Positions 17,501-26,557 of a stretch of 64,000 nt of DNA are shown one piece after another. The translations under genes and the position numbers were made by a program. The stretch spans positions 558,001 to 622,000 of the forward strand of contig CAVTBC010000001.1 in the NCBI GenBank assembly GCA_963732865.1, written 5' to 3'. The stretch's first letter is position 1, and every line of letters starts with the position of its first letter. This DNA comes from JADLGL01 sp963732865 (GTDB taxonomy: Bacteria; Pseudomonadota; Alphaproteobacteria; Rhizobiales; Kaistiaceae). The notes beneath the pieces are model-generated. The model searched no databases and was not told the DNA's origin. It was given only the letters and a program-made list of their open reading frames with translations.

Positions 17501-18376
17501 TCAGTCGAGCAGGCCCGCGTGCCGCATCGCGTTCCTGATTTCCTGTTTCACGCCCTCGGTCGGACCGACCAGCGGCAGGCGAAGCTCGTCGCTCATCTTG
17601 CCGAGGACGAACAGCGCATATTTGGCGCCGGCCGGACTCGGCTCGAGGAACAGCGCCCGATGCAGCGGCATCAGGCGATCCTGCAGCGCGAGGGCGGCGG
17701 CGAAATCGCCGGCAAGGCAGGCGTTCTGAAATTCCGAGACGAGACGGGGCGCGACATTGGCCGTGACCGAAATGCAGCCATGACCGCCATGCGCCATGAA
17801 GGCGAGCGCCGTGGCGTCCTCGCCCGAGAACTGGATGAAGTCCGGTCCGCTCAAATGCCGCTGCCAGCTGACGCGGTCGAGCTTGGCGGTGGCATCCTTG
17901 ACGCCGGCGATATTCGGCAGATGTGCCAGCTCGGCCATCGTCTCGGGCGTCATATCGATCACCGAACGCGGCGGTATGTTGTAGATGAAGATGGGGATGC
18001 CGACGGCGTTGTTGATCGCCGTGTAGTGCGCCAGGAGGCCGGCTTGATTGGGCTTGTTGTAATAGGGCGTGACGACGAGCAAGGCGTCGGCGCCGGCCTG
18101 TTCGGCATCGCTGCTGAGGCCGACCGCTTCGATCGTGTTGTTCGAGCCGGTGCCGGCCATCACCGGAACGCGGCCGGCGGCGACTTCAATGCACAGCTTG
18201 ATGACGCGACGATGCTCGGCATGGCTGAGCGTCGGGCTTTCCCCGGTGGTGCCAACGGGAACGAGACCGTGCGTGCCTTCTGCGATCTGCCATTCGACGA
18301 AATCGCCAAAGGCGGTCTCGTCGATTGCGCCGTCGCGCATGGGCGTCACCAGGGCGGTGAAGGAGCCTTTGAACAT
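17501..18376 (-). CDS. dapA: 4-hydroxy-tetrahydrodipicolinate synthase
   Basis: A 291-residue aldolase-type TIM-barrel enzyme that condenses pyruvate with aspartate semialdehyde for lysine and diaminopimelate. Motifs: FKGSFTALVTPM, GTTGESPTLSHAEH, YNKPNQAGLLAHY, and the Schiff-base lysine in NIAGVKDATAKLDR. I use MFKGSF at 18376; the in-frame upstream extension to 18421 has no family similarity. Confidence 0.96.
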   Translation of the reverse strand: MFKGSFTALVTPMRDGAIDETAFGDFVEWQIAEGTHGLVPVGTTGESPTLSHAEHRRVIKLCIEVAAGRVPVMAGTGSNNTIEAVGLSSDAEQAGADALLVVTPYYNKPNQAGLLAHYTAINNAVGIPIFIYNIPPRSVIDMTPETMAELAHLPNIAGVKDATAKLDRVSWQRHLSGPDFIQFSGEDATALAFMAHGGHGCISVTANVAPRLVSEFQNACLAGDFAAALALQDRLMPLHRALFLEPSPAGAKYALFVLGKMSDELRLPLVGPTEGVKQEIRNAMRHAGLLD

Positions 18377-18580
18377 CTTCTCTTTGGACCGGATCTGACC
18401 GCAGCCTCCATGGCGCGGCAAGGCAGCGCGGGACCATAGTCGGTGGACCGAGGCCGAGCAACACGCTCTCTTGCGCGCAGTTCAAGCCTTTGTTTATGGC
18501 CATAGCCATAGTTTCGGCTAGGCCAAGGTGATGATGGCGGCGGAATTCGCGAAGGCGGCGAGCGGCGCGGTGGGGGGCGA

Positions 18581-20761
18581 TTGGCTGAACAGGTGAAATT
18601 GCCGCGCCGCGTGGGCGGACTGGGACGGCGTGCCCTTCTCGGCGCCGGCCTTGTCGCCATGGCGATAGCGATCCCCTCGTCCTTGCTTGCGCAGGCGCCT
18701 GCCCCGGCCCCTCGTCCCGAGGCGGAAGAGCCCGAGACACCGGCCGGACCGCCGGTTCCGACGCCGAACCCGAACCGGGTTGTGACGCCGGTGGCGGCAA
18801 ATTTCCGCGAGGCGGCCATCACGATCGGCCTCATCCCGGACGACAACCAGGCGGCCACGACCGACATCACATCGCCGGACTATCTCGCCAATGCCGCCTA
18901 TGCGCGGCTGACCAGCGGCCAACTCACCGCAGCGGTGCAGATCGCGCGCGCGTCACGCGACCCCGCGGTCTCGTTGATGATCGAGTGGCTGATCGCCATC
19001 GGTGACGTGCCGCAGGCCGGCGCGGCGCGGATGGCGGAAGCAGCAGCAGCCGTGCCCGATTGGCCGGGCCGATCGCTGATGCAGATCCGCTACGAGCAGG
19101 CGGTGCGGCGCGACACGCCGCCGCCGGAAGCCGCCATTGAAGCCCTGGACGGCGCGACGCCGGTGCTCGAGCCGACGATCCTTCTCTTGGCGCGCTCCTA
19201 CATGGCGGTCGGCCGCGAGGCGGACGCGTCGGCGCTGATCCGCGGCATCTGGCGGGACGAGGATTTCTCGCAAGAGGCCGAGCAAGCCTTCCTCACCGAG
19301 TTCGGCGATTTCATTACCGTTGACGACAAGAGCTACCGCATGAGCCGCCTTCTCTATGACGGCGAGAACGATGCGGCGCTGCGCGTGGCCGCCCTGCTGA
19401 GCCCCGACATGCAGGCGCTCGCCGCGGCCTGGGCCGCGGTCAATGACGGACGGAGCAACGCCAATTCGCTGCTCGCCGCCGTGCCCGCCACGCTGCGAGC
19501 CGACCCTGGCTACCAATATGCGCAGCTGAAGCAGTTCGTGCAGACCTATCACTACACCGATGCGGTGAACCTCCTCGCCAACGTGGCCACCGATCCCGAC
19601 GCGCTGATCGACCCCGAGGCCTGGTCGGCGCAGCGGCGCACCCTGGCGCGCGCGCTGAACCAGCGTGACCGCGCCACCGACGCATACGAAATCCTCAACG
19701 GGCATTCGGCGGTGAACCGGAACGAGGTCTCAAACGTTGAGTTCCTCGCCGGCTGGACGGCCCTGCGCAAGCTCAACGATGCGACGGCCGCCATCCCGAA
19801 TTTCGAAGCGCTGGCCGCGAGTTCGTCCCTGCCGCTCAGCCAGTCGCGGGCGCATTACTGGCTCGGCCGCTGCTATGACGCGCTGGGGCAAAGCGCCGAG
19901 GCCGAGGCGGAATACAGCGAGGCCGCCGCCTATCACACTACGTTCTATGGCCAGCTGGCGCTGCTGAAACTGGGCGAGACCGACTTGCCGCTCGATCCGG
20001 AACCCGCGATCGGCGACGAGACGCGAGCCGACTTTCTCGACAATGACATGGTGCAGGCGATGATCTGGCTCGACGGCTTCGGCCGGCGCACTGAGGCCGA
20101 TCTCCTTGCCCGCGCCCTCGGCGATTCGCTGACCGACCCGGGTGAAGTGGCGCTGCTGGCCCAGCTTGCCGAAGCGCGTGGCGACTTCACTCTGGCGCTG
20201 CAGATCGGCAAATTCGCGGCCAACCGCGACCTCCCGGTCGACAGCGTCGCTTTCTCCACCGCGGTCATCCCGCCCAGCGCTGCCAACGATCACATCGACC
20301 TGGCGCTGGTATATGCGGTGGCGCGGCAGGAGAGCGCTTTCGACATGGCCGCGCAAAGCTCGGCGGGCGCGCTTGGCCTCTTGCAGATCCTGCCTGGAAC
20401 GGCGCGCGAGATGGCGCGTTATGTTGGCCTCCCCTATTCCGAGGGCCAACTCACCACGGATGCGGAATACAACGCCGTCCTCGGCGGCGCGTTTCTCGGG
20501 ACGCTGATCGACCGCTACAACGGCAATCTGCTGCTCGCGCTCGTCGCCTTCAACGCCGGTCCGAGCCGGGCAGACCAGTGGATCGAAACCTATGGCGATC
20601 CGCGCAGCGCCAATGTCGATTCGGTCGATTGGATCGAGCGCATCCCGTTCGATGAAACGCGCAACTATGTGCAGCGGGTGCTGGAGAATGTGCAGGTCTA
20701 TCGGGCCTTGCTCGGGTCGCCCGAGATCAGGCTCGGACACGACATCGGCATGACGCGCTAG
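18581..20761 (+). CDS. Soluble-type lytic transglycosylase (Slt family, exported)
   Basis: A 726-residue exported protein. After a basic start, the hydrophobic segment LLGAGLVAMAIAIPSSLLAQ is a signal peptide; a Pro-rich linker follows, then a long helical superhelix like Slt70, and a C-terminal SLT domain from about residue 575. The catalytic glutamate is Glu584 in ARQESAFDMAAQSSAGALG; LLQILPGTAREMA and LVAFNAGPSRADQW complete the domain. It cleaves peptidoglycan to 1,6-anhydromuropeptides. The start is a TTG preceded by GGGGGG; no ATG is available before the signal peptide. Confidence 0.92.
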   Translation: MAEQVKLPRRVGGLGRRALLGAGLVAMAIAIPSSLLAQAPAPAPRPEAEEPETPAGPPVPTPNPNRVVTPVAANFREAAITIGLIPDDNQAATTDITSPDYLANAAYARLTSGQLTAAVQIARASRDPAVSLMIEWLIAIGDVPQAGAARMAEAAAAVPDWPGRSLMQIRYEQAVRRDTPPPEAAIEALDGATPVLEPTILLLARSYMAVGREADASALIRGIWRDEDFSQEAEQAFLTEFGDFITVDDKSYRMSRLLYDGENDAALRVAALLSPDMQALAAAWAAVNDGRSNANSLLAAVPATLRADPGYQYAQLKQFVQTYHYTDAVNLLANVATDPDALIDPEAWSAQRRTLARALNQRDRATDAYEILNGHSAVNRNEVSNVEFLAGWTALRKLNDATAAIPNFEALAASSSLPLSQSRAHYWLGRCYDALGQSAEAEAEYSEAAAYHTTFYGQLALLKLGETDLPLDPEPAIGDETRADFLDNDMVQAMIWLDGFGRRTEADLLARALGDSLTDPGEVALLAQLAEARGDFTLALQIGKFAANRDLPVDSVAFSTAVIPPSAANDHIDLALVYAVARQESAFDMAAQSSAGALGLLQILPGTAREMARYVGLPYSEGQLTTDAEYNAVLGGAFLGTLIDRYNGNLLLALVAFNAGPSRADQWIETYGDPRSANVDSVDWIERIPFDETRNYVQRVLENVQVYRALLGSPEIRLGHDIGMTR

Positions 20762-21747
20762 TCGCCGGCCGCGGCTTTCGCCCCTCTGCCCAGCGCAAGG
20801 ACGGCCGCCTGCTCGATCCACCGATCCTTCTCGATCCGCGGCGCGGTGAGTTCCTGCGCGATCCAATCGCGCTGCGGCTGCGTCCAAGCGGCGATCTGCC
20901 GGTAGCGATAGATGCCGAGCTGAAAGAGCTTACGCTCGAAAGCCGGACCTATCCCCTTTATCAGCTGCAGATTATCCGGCGTCTGCGGCGGCGCCGAAAG
21001 AACGGGCGGGCGGTTGGTGAGCGCTGGCGGCTTTTCGCCCCGTCTCGGCCCCGACGGTCTCTTGGCGGCGGAACCGCGCGAATCGACAACGAAGACATCA
21101 TCGCTGGCCCAGATCTCGTCATGCACCGGCCTCTGGCCGAAGAGATGCGCCGGTGCACCCGATGGCGTCGGCGGCGGCAGCAAGGCCTGTGTCGACCGTC
21201 GGGCGCCATTGGCCGTTGGCCAAGCCGCGGCGGGAACCGGCCAAGGATCCGAGGATAGCGGCCAGGGATCGCCGGCCGTTGCGGGCCCTGCTGGGTTCGC
21301 GACCGGGCGGGCCGGTGCGGTGCGCGTAACGCTCGCCGGCGCAACGCGGTTGGCCGGGGCTGGCGTTGGCGCCGCGATGGGCGCTGACGCTGCCTGGCGC
21401 GGCTCGGGTTTTGGCGCGGGCGTTTCGGTCCCGTCGCGGGTGGCCCGCCATGCCGCCGCCAGGCTGCTTCCCCTGACGCGAGCGCGGAATTTCTCGGCCG
21501 TGCGCGAGCGGGCCGAACGCATCGGGCGTTCTTTGGGCGCGGCCTGCAATTCTGCCAGCGTCGGGGCGGTCAGACTTGGTGCCCGCTGTTCGCCGCGAAG
21601 CCGGCGCCCAACGGCATCGGTCAGTTCGCGCTGATCGAAGGCATAGTCACTGCGGTCGACCCAGCGATAGACCAGCCAACCGAGCAGGCTGCCCACCGCG
21701 AAAGCAGCGAACAGCGCGAGCCAGACTTCGGAAATATGGCCGATCAT
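20758..21747 (-). CDS. Membrane-anchored helix-hairpin-helix protein
   Basis: A 329-residue protein of unknown function. One N-terminal membrane helix (WLALFAAFAVGSLLGWLVYRW, about 8-28) is followed by some 200 Pro/Ala/Arg-rich, low-complexity residues, and then a C-terminal helix-hairpin-helix domain starting NLQLIKGIGPAFERKLFQLG. This domain is like those annotated as flap-endonuclease-like or DUF4332 in alphaproteobacterial envelope and NuoE-like proteins. The ATG overlaps the stop of the tiny ORF upstream (ATGA), so it is probably translated together with it and the BON/OmpA gene. Whether the hairpin domain binds DNA is unknown. Confidence 0.75.
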   Translation of the reverse strand: MIGHISEVWLALFAAFAVGSLLGWLVYRWVDRSDYAFDQRELTDAVGRRLRGEQRAPSLTAPTLAELQAAPKERPMRSARSRTAEKFRARVRGSSLAAAWRATRDGTETPAPKPEPRQAASAPIAAPTPAPANRVAPASVTRTAPARPVANPAGPATAGDPWPLSSDPWPVPAAAWPTANGARRSTQALLPPPTPSGAPAHLFGQRPVHDEIWASDDVFVVDSRGSAAKRPSGPRRGEKPPALTNRPPVLSAPPQTPDNLQLIKGIGPAFERKLFQLGIYRYRQIAAWTQPQRDWIAQELTAPRIEKDRWIEQAAVLALGRGAKAAAGD

Positions 21748-21878
21748 GCGTTTCGTCCGGCTGGTGGCCGCGCGGGTCTGCCTCGTCCGGCGGGTGAAGC
21801 AACCCACCAGCCAACGCCGATCCCGGCGAGCAGCGCGCCAAGGAGGTAGGGCCAATACTGGGCAAGTACGAAAAGCAA
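21744..21878 (-). CDS. Small single-span membrane protein (44 residues), putative
   Basis: A short frame begins at a TTG 8 nt past the ompA-like stop and ends overlapping the ATG of the HhH gene by 4 bp. The product has one strong membrane segment, YWPYLLGALLAGIGVGWWVA, then a Pro/Arg/Gly tail. The coupling and the clear hydrophobic span argue for a real gene; the weak start codon and lack of a recognised family argue for caution. Confidence 0.5.
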   Translation of the reverse strand: MLFVLAQYWPYLLGALLAGIGVGWWVASPAGRGRPARPPAGRNA

Positions 21879-21885
21879 AGCTCTA

Positions 21886-24072
21886 TCAGGGCTCGATGAT
21901 TTTGAATTCAATGCGACGGTTCTGCGCCCTGCCCTCTTCCGTGTCGTTGCTCGCGATCGGATTTGCCTCACCATAGCCAACCGCCGAAAGACGGCCAGCA
22001 GCGATCCCGGCCTGCTCCAAATAATCCACCACCGCTTGGGCACGAATTTGACTAAGTGCCTGATTGCGCGCGGTCGTCCCGCCAGCGTCGGTGTAGCCGC
22101 CGATCTCGACCGGGGCATCCGGGCAGCGCTGGAGAATCGCCACCAGCCGGTCGAGCCTGCCTTCGCTTTCCGGCGCGATCGCGGCAGACCCTTCCCCGAA
22201 CTGGATACCCCCTTCGCCGAGTTCGGCGATGAGCAATTCCTGACATGTCGCAGGCGAAACCTGCGCCTGCGCCGGCGTGGCGGTGAGGTTTGTCGTGAGT
22301 GTGAAATTGTCGGGCAAAGCCGCGCGGAGCTGATCCTCGATCTGCTGCACCGCGCCGGCATAGGGCGCGACGCCGGTCACCGAGACGGTAAGGTCAACCA
22401 GCTCGAACCGCCCGGCCTCAAGTCGGCTGATCGCCTGCAGGCCGGCGATGATTGCGGCGTCGAAGCCGACGGGCGCCCCGCTGGCGAGCAGCGCCTCGTT
22501 GGCCACGGTGAGCGTCGCGAAGCGACGTGAGGCCTCGTCGGTGAGCTGGTCGCGGAGTTCGGGTGACGGCACCACGCCGGTCAAGGTCACCGTCTCCGGT
22601 CCGACGGCGGCGGTGAAGCGGTAGGGCGAGGCAACCGGCGCGCTCAGCAGCACATTGTTGAGCACGAGGCTTGCTGGCAGCGTTCCGGCGAGCTCCGCGC
22701 GCAGGGACTCATAGGCCTCCGAGGTCGCAGCCGCCCCCGTGATCGAATAGGAAAAATCGCTGATCCGCGCGGATCCGCCAGACAATTGCGCCACCTGGCG
22801 AAGGGCGAATTTTGCCGCGCCGATCCAATCCATCCGCGGCGCCCCGTCGGCGATCTGCAGCTGGTCGTCAGTCTGGTCCGCGCCGAACAGATCATGCGCC
22901 TCGGCCAAGACCTCGTTCCTCGCGTCGTCCGACGGCATGAAGCCGATCAGTTCGACGCCATTCGAGGAACGAACAACCTCAAGCACATAGGCATCGGCGA
23001 CGGATGGAGCGACCTCCTGATAGCTGATGGTGAGCCCGGCGGGCTGTTCCGCCTGCAGAGCCGCGAGGATGTTCTCATAGTCTTGCGGCGAACGGGCCCG
23101 GCCCGACACCGAAAGACTCGTGTCGGTGAGGACCAATTCGCCGGAGCCGAGCATCGACGCCAGATCGATCATGTGGTCGGCCATCACCTGGAAATTGTCC
23201 GGCGCGCCCGACGCCAATTGCATGCGGTCGTCGATCACGGCGCCGCCAAACGCCGCCCCGGCGGCGTTCACCAGCGCGTCGGCAACGGCGCGGGACGGCA
23301 CCGATCCAGACAGCACGGTCACGGCATCGCTGATGGTAATTGACCAGACATAGGGCGAGGCCAGGGGCGGCTGAATATCAGCCGCGGCGACCGTGAAGCC
23401 CGGCGGCAGCCCCGACTGCGCGATCTCAACCGCGTTCTCATAGTGCAGGCTGTCGATGGCAAGTCCCTGCGCCGTCACATCATATCCGGCCAGATCCACC
23501 TCGCCATTGTCGAGATTGGCGAGGACGCGGAGGGCAAATTCGACGCCGCTGCGAAAATCGGACGGCGCCCCGCGCGCGAGCTCCGTCCGGTCATCAATCG
23601 CAGCCTGCGGCAAGATCGCCGTGACCAGATCCCGGATGCCGGCCCTCACAACGTCCGAAGGGATGTAGCCCGTCAGAATGACGAAGCTCCCGTCCTTCTG
23701 CGCGCTCCAGGTGAAAGGCGAAGCGAGCGGAATCAGGGCGGTTTTATCGCGGACGGAGGCAACGCCCCAAACCGCGGCCGCCGCGTCCCGCGCCTGTTGT
23801 TGCATCTGCATTTCCGGCGCCGTGCCGGTCAGGATCACGTCTCGGCCGTCGACCGCGACCGTCACCCATGCGAGGCCGGCCTGGTCCATACGTGCCGCGA
23901 CACGCTGCTCCAGGTCGTTCTGAATAGACGGGTATTGGATCAGAATAGCGGCGACCGTGAGAACGACGGTCACCACCACAGCGGGAAGCAACCAGCGCAA
24001 AACGCCCCTGACGAATGGGGGTCTTCGCTGCCCGTCGCGCCCGTCGGTGGCGGGCTTTTGCTCACCCTGCAT
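21886..24072 (-). CDS. Large OmpA-family protein with four tandem BON-like repeats
   Basis: A 728-residue envelope protein. A basic N-terminus is followed by one membrane helix (WLLPAVVVTVVLTVAAILI, about 27-45). Then comes a short BON-like unit (VAVDGRDVILTGTAP) and four repeats of about 125-165 residues. Each repeat has a phrase such as SPFTWSAQKDGSFVILTGYI / SPYVWSITISDAVTVLSGSV / SPYRFTAAVGPETVTLTGVV, and then xxLASGAP. A C-terminal OmpA peptidoglycan-binding domain (about 615-728) has EIGGYTDAGG and GRAQNRRIEFKI, with the usual Asp and Arg ligands. It probably spans from inner membrane to cell wall. First gene of a three-gene minus-strand unit. Confidence 0.88.
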   Translation of the reverse strand: MQGEQKPATDGRDGQRRPPFVRGVLRWLLPAVVVTVVLTVAAILIQYPSIQNDLEQRVAARMDQAGLAWVTVAVDGRDVILTGTAPEMQMQQQARDAAAAVWGVASVRDKTALIPLASPFTWSAQKDGSFVILTGYIPSDVVRAGIRDLVTAILPQAAIDDRTELARGAPSDFRSGVEFALRVLANLDNGEVDLAGYDVTAQGLAIDSLHYENAVEIAQSGLPPGFTVAAADIQPPLASPYVWSITISDAVTVLSGSVPSRAVADALVNAAGAAFGGAVIDDRMQLASGAPDNFQVMADHMIDLASMLGSGELVLTDTSLSVSGRARSPQDYENILAALQAEQPAGLTISYQEVAPSVADAYVLEVVRSSNGVELIGFMPSDDARNEVLAEAHDLFGADQTDDQLQIADGAPRMDWIGAAKFALRQVAQLSGGSARISDFSYSITGAAATSEAYESLRAELAGTLPASLVLNNVLLSAPVASPYRFTAAVGPETVTLTGVVPSPELRDQLTDEASRRFATLTVANEALLASGAPVGFDAAIIAGLQAISRLEAGRFELVDLTVSVTGVAPYAGAVQQIEDQLRAALPDNFTLTTNLTATPAQAQVSPATCQELLIAELGEGGIQFGEGSAAIAPESEGRLDRLVAILQRCPDAPVEIGGYTDAGGTTARNQALSQIRAQAVVDYLEQAGIAAGRLSAVGYGEANPIASNDTEEGRAQNRRIEFKIIEP

Positions 24073-24230
24073 GAGAGCCCGCTTCTATTCCCGGCAAATA
24101 AGCCAAAATACAAGGATTTCCCTGATGGACTTCCTTAGCTGGCTCCAAGGCGCCGCGAAATAGCAGAGTCCGCTCTCTCGAAAAAGCCCACCGCGGCCAT
24201 CGGCGGCGAACATCGCCAAATTAGGCCAAA

Positions 24231-24261
24231 GAAAAGGCCCGGCGGAGTTATCCGCCGGGCC
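24231..24261 (-). terminator. Rho-independent terminator of the porin-like gene
   Basis: An 11-bp perfect stem (GGCCCGGCGGA 24236-24246 with TCCGCCGGGCC 24251-24261) has a 4-nt loop and, reading the minus strand, a TTTTCTTT tail. It lies 25 nt past the porin stop. Confidence 0.92.
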
Positions 24262-24286
24262 CGATAATGTGTGCTGTGAGAACCGC

Positions 24287-25396
24287 TTAGTTGAGCGGAA
24301 CGGTGATCGTCAGGCCACCACCGATGGCATTCAGATCGCCACCGGTCGCGAAGGCGTGCTGGTACCAAACTTCGCCGGTCAGCGACAGGATGCTGTTGCT
24401 GTACGGACGGAAGCGGTGCTGCAGGTCGACCTTCAGCGTACCGGAGTCCGCGGTGGTCGGTGCAACGGCGTAGTAGGCCGCCAACGTGGTCTGGTGCTGG
24501 CTGTTCTCGTCGATGACGACCTGGCCCCAAGCTTCCCAGATCTTCTCGCCGGGCGTGAGGTCGTACTCATAGTCCTTGTCACCGCTCATGAAGTCAGCGT
24601 TGACCGAATGAGCGACACCAGCGGAGATCGAGAACATGCCGAAGGTGGCGCCGACATTGGCGTTGACACCGAAGGCGTTCACGGCACCGCCGTTCCACAC
24701 GCGGGCGAAATTAGCGCCGGCGCCGAACGTGAAGCCATCGCTGTAGGTCAATGCGACGCTCGCAGACGGAGCGAAGAACGGAGCAACGGCACCACCGTTG
24801 ACATTGGCGTCGTCGAAGCCGAGCCCGCCTTTGACGGTGGCGCCGAAGTTGCCCATGTCGAAGGCGGCGGTCAGATCGAGATCCGGCCAGAAGAAGCCCG
24901 GCACGTCTTCGCTGAGTTTGATGGTGAAGGTCGCGATGTCCGTCGGCAGAGCCAACGTCCACGAACTAGCGTCGAAGGTCATCGTGTACGCCCCGGCACG
25001 CGAGATCGCGAGCGACGTCGTGCCCGAACCGACGATCGGCATCTTGATGGTGATGGTCTTGCCGTTCGGCGTTTCACGCGTCGCGGTCAGGCCCAACGAG
25101 TTGGAGAGGGCGAAGCCGCTCCAGGGATAGGTCGAGCCAACCGGCGTCTCGACCGCCGCGTTCGGCGCAGCGCCGTACACGAGCGTCGAACCGAAAGTGG
25201 TCGAGGCCTTCGAGGTGCCGCTGAAGTAGAAGCACCAGTCGGTGAACTGGATTCCGTTGCCGCTGTGGCAGGATTCCAGGTAGTTCGCCATGGTAACAAC
25301 CAGGCCGTTAACGTCCGTCGCCTTAGCGGGGACCGACGCGGCGCCCGCCACCATAACGGCAGCGGCCGAGCCGAGAAGAAGCTTCTTAAGTCTCAT
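24287..25396 (-). CDS. Outer-membrane porin-like beta-barrel protein (divergent)
   Basis: A 369-residue protein with a clear signal peptide (MRLKKLLLGSAAAVMVAGAA, cleavage near AKA/TD) and alternating beta strands ending in GGGLTITVPLN. The signal peptide and general build resemble Rhizobiales Omp2/porin-2 proteins, but the usual opening VCDAYGAGFF-type motif is missing; instead the mature N-terminus has two cysteines in ESCHSG and TDWCFYF. The last residue is Asn rather than the Phe usual in outer-membrane barrels. GGAGG 7 nt before the ATG at 25396 sets the start. A strong terminator follows. Good confidence for an outer-membrane barrel, less for a true porin. Confidence 0.72.
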   Translation of the reverse strand: MRLKKLLLGSAAAVMVAGAASVPAKATDVNGLVVTMANYLESCHSGNGIQFTDWCFYFSGTSKASTTFGSTLVYGAAPNAAVETPVGSTYPWSGFALSNSLGLTATRETPNGKTITIKMPIVGSGTTSLAISRAGAYTMTFDASSWTLALPTDIATFTIKLSEDVPGFFWPDLDLTAAFDMGNFGATVKGGLGFDDANVNGGAVAPFFAPSASVALTYSDGFTFGAGANFARVWNGGAVNAFGVNANVGATFGMFSISAGVAHSVNADFMSGDKDYEYDLTPGEKIWEAWGQVVIDENSQHQTTLAAYYAVAPTTADSGTLKVDLQHRFRPYSNSILSLTGEVWYQHAFATGGDLNAIGGGLTITVPLN

Positions 25397-25942
25397 GTCC
25401 TGACCTCCAAAAGGTTCCAATCAGGGGCAGGTTTTGCTTCTCAATGCTCCCGGAGGAATTCCGGTCACCAGAGCGCCTGCGAAGTATCCCAAGTCCCCCA
25501 CGACAGTTCGATCAAGTCGCTGATCCCCACCCCAGGGCCCACCTACCGCCGAACAAACCTCACGAGTCGCCTCGCGAATGCCAACGAACCATACTCGACG
25601 GCTCCGAACACGCAACGCCAATTGCCTCAGTTTTGCCCAGTTCCGCTCGCTTTCACGACCGATGTTGCAGATATACCACTGCCGGAATTGGGAGCCGGAG
25701 TCGTAGCTTTGTCAGTTAGTTAGGCAGAATTCGCGGGAACGGCCAGCGATGCTTTGTGCCGGACGAGGCGGCTGCGCCCGGTCTCGGAATTGCCCCGTGG
25801 CCGCCGTGTTTTCACTGCGAGGGCGAATCAACCCCGGCCGGGCCGAAGACGCGACTGGCGGGAGACCAATTTTTCGCCAGAGATCGACCTATTGCGCGAA
25901 GCGCCCTTGATCGCCCTTGCTCCCACCGGCTAACTGCGCGGC
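25397..25942. other. Non-coding interval between the porin-like gene and tRNA-Ser
   Basis: 546 nt with no convincing gene; open frames here lack ribosome binding sites and resemble no family. It must hold the porin promoter and leader and the tRNA promoter. A small hairpin (CCGGA/TCCGG, 25450-25464) lies in the porin leader. I see no clear operator. Confidence 0.5.
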
Positions 25943-26035
25943 GGAGAGGTGGCCGAGTGGTCGAAGGCGCTCGCCTGCTAAGCGAGTATACGGTGTAAAG
26001 CCGTATCGAGGGTTCGAATCCCTTCCTCTCCGCCA
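25943..26035 (+). tRNA. tRNA-Ser (anticodon GCT)
   Basis: The acceptor stem GGAGAGG pairs with CCTCTCC (26025-26031), and the gene encodes the 3' GCCA. The anticodon stem CTCGC/GCGAG encloses the loop CTGCTAA, with GCT at 25977-25979 reading AGC and AGU. A long variable arm (TATACGG...CCGTAT) and the T-loop GGTTCGAATCC confirm a class II serine tRNA of 93 nt. Confidence 0.97.
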
Positions 26036-26076
26036 TCGCTGACGGCGTCGGCCAGCGCGATCCCATCGGAGGCGTC

Positions 26077-26271
26077 ATGCAGATCAATGCCGAATGGCAT
26101 CGCGCCCACCCGATGGCGAAGAACCCTACGCTCGATCAGCGGCTCGCCTGGCATGTGGCGCATGCCAAGGCATGTAGTTGCCGCGAGATGCCGGAAATCA
26201 TTCGCCGCGAAGCGGTGAGCCGTGGCCTCCTGGAGGACGCGCCCTCCCCTGACGAGGCCGCCAAAGACTAA
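26077..26271 (+). CDS. Small conserved alphaproteobacterial protein (64 residues), unknown function
   Basis: The product begins MQINAEWHRAHPMAKNPTLD and continues QRLAWHVAHAKACSCREMP. This His/Cys-containing pattern recurs in short hypothetical proteins of alphaproteobacteria. The two cysteines with several histidines suggest metal binding, which is inference. It starts 42 nt after tRNA-Ser. Confidence 0.65.
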   Translation: MQINAEWHRAHPMAKNPTLDQRLAWHVAHAKACSCREMPEIIRREAVSRGLLEDAPSPDEAAKD

Positions 26272-26293
26272 GCGGCCCCGAACCCGACGCGGC

Positions 26294-26557
26294 CTAGTGG
26301 GCGTGGATCCATTCGCGAGCCGCGCGCTGCGCCTCGGCGATCTGCCCGGTCGTCATCTCGAGCGCGATCTCCTGCCGGTAACGCGCTGCGGCGTCGTTGC
26401 CCTGCATCGCAGCCAGATTGAACCATTTGTGCGCGGCGATCAGATCGGGGTCGCCGTTCTGCCCGGTTGAGTTGGCGATGCCCAGTTGGAACAGCGTCTC
26501 GTCCATTGGATTGCTGGGGCCGATCTCAGCGGCCCCGGTCATGTCAAAGCGTGCCAT
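26294..26557 (-). CDS. Short SEL1-repeat-like protein
   Basis: An 87-residue protein with one SEL1/TPR-like unit: DETLFQLGIANSTGQNG then DLIAAHKWFNLAAMQGN and DAAARYRQEIALEMT. Similar short proteins are common in Rhizobiales and have no assigned role. An ATG immediately before (26560) is an equal start candidate. It is convergent with the small protein at 26077. Confidence 0.75.
   Translation of the reverse strand: MARFDMTGAAEIGPSNPMDETLFQLGIANSTGQNGDPDLIAAHKWFNLAAMQGNDAAARYRQEIALEMTTGQIAEAQRAAREWIHAH

Noticed and set aside
24269..25723. 484-residue plus-strand open frame opposite the porin-like gene
   Set aside because: Arg/Gly/Val-rich antisense shadow without ribosome binding site; the minus strand has signal peptide, Shine-Dalgarno and terminator.
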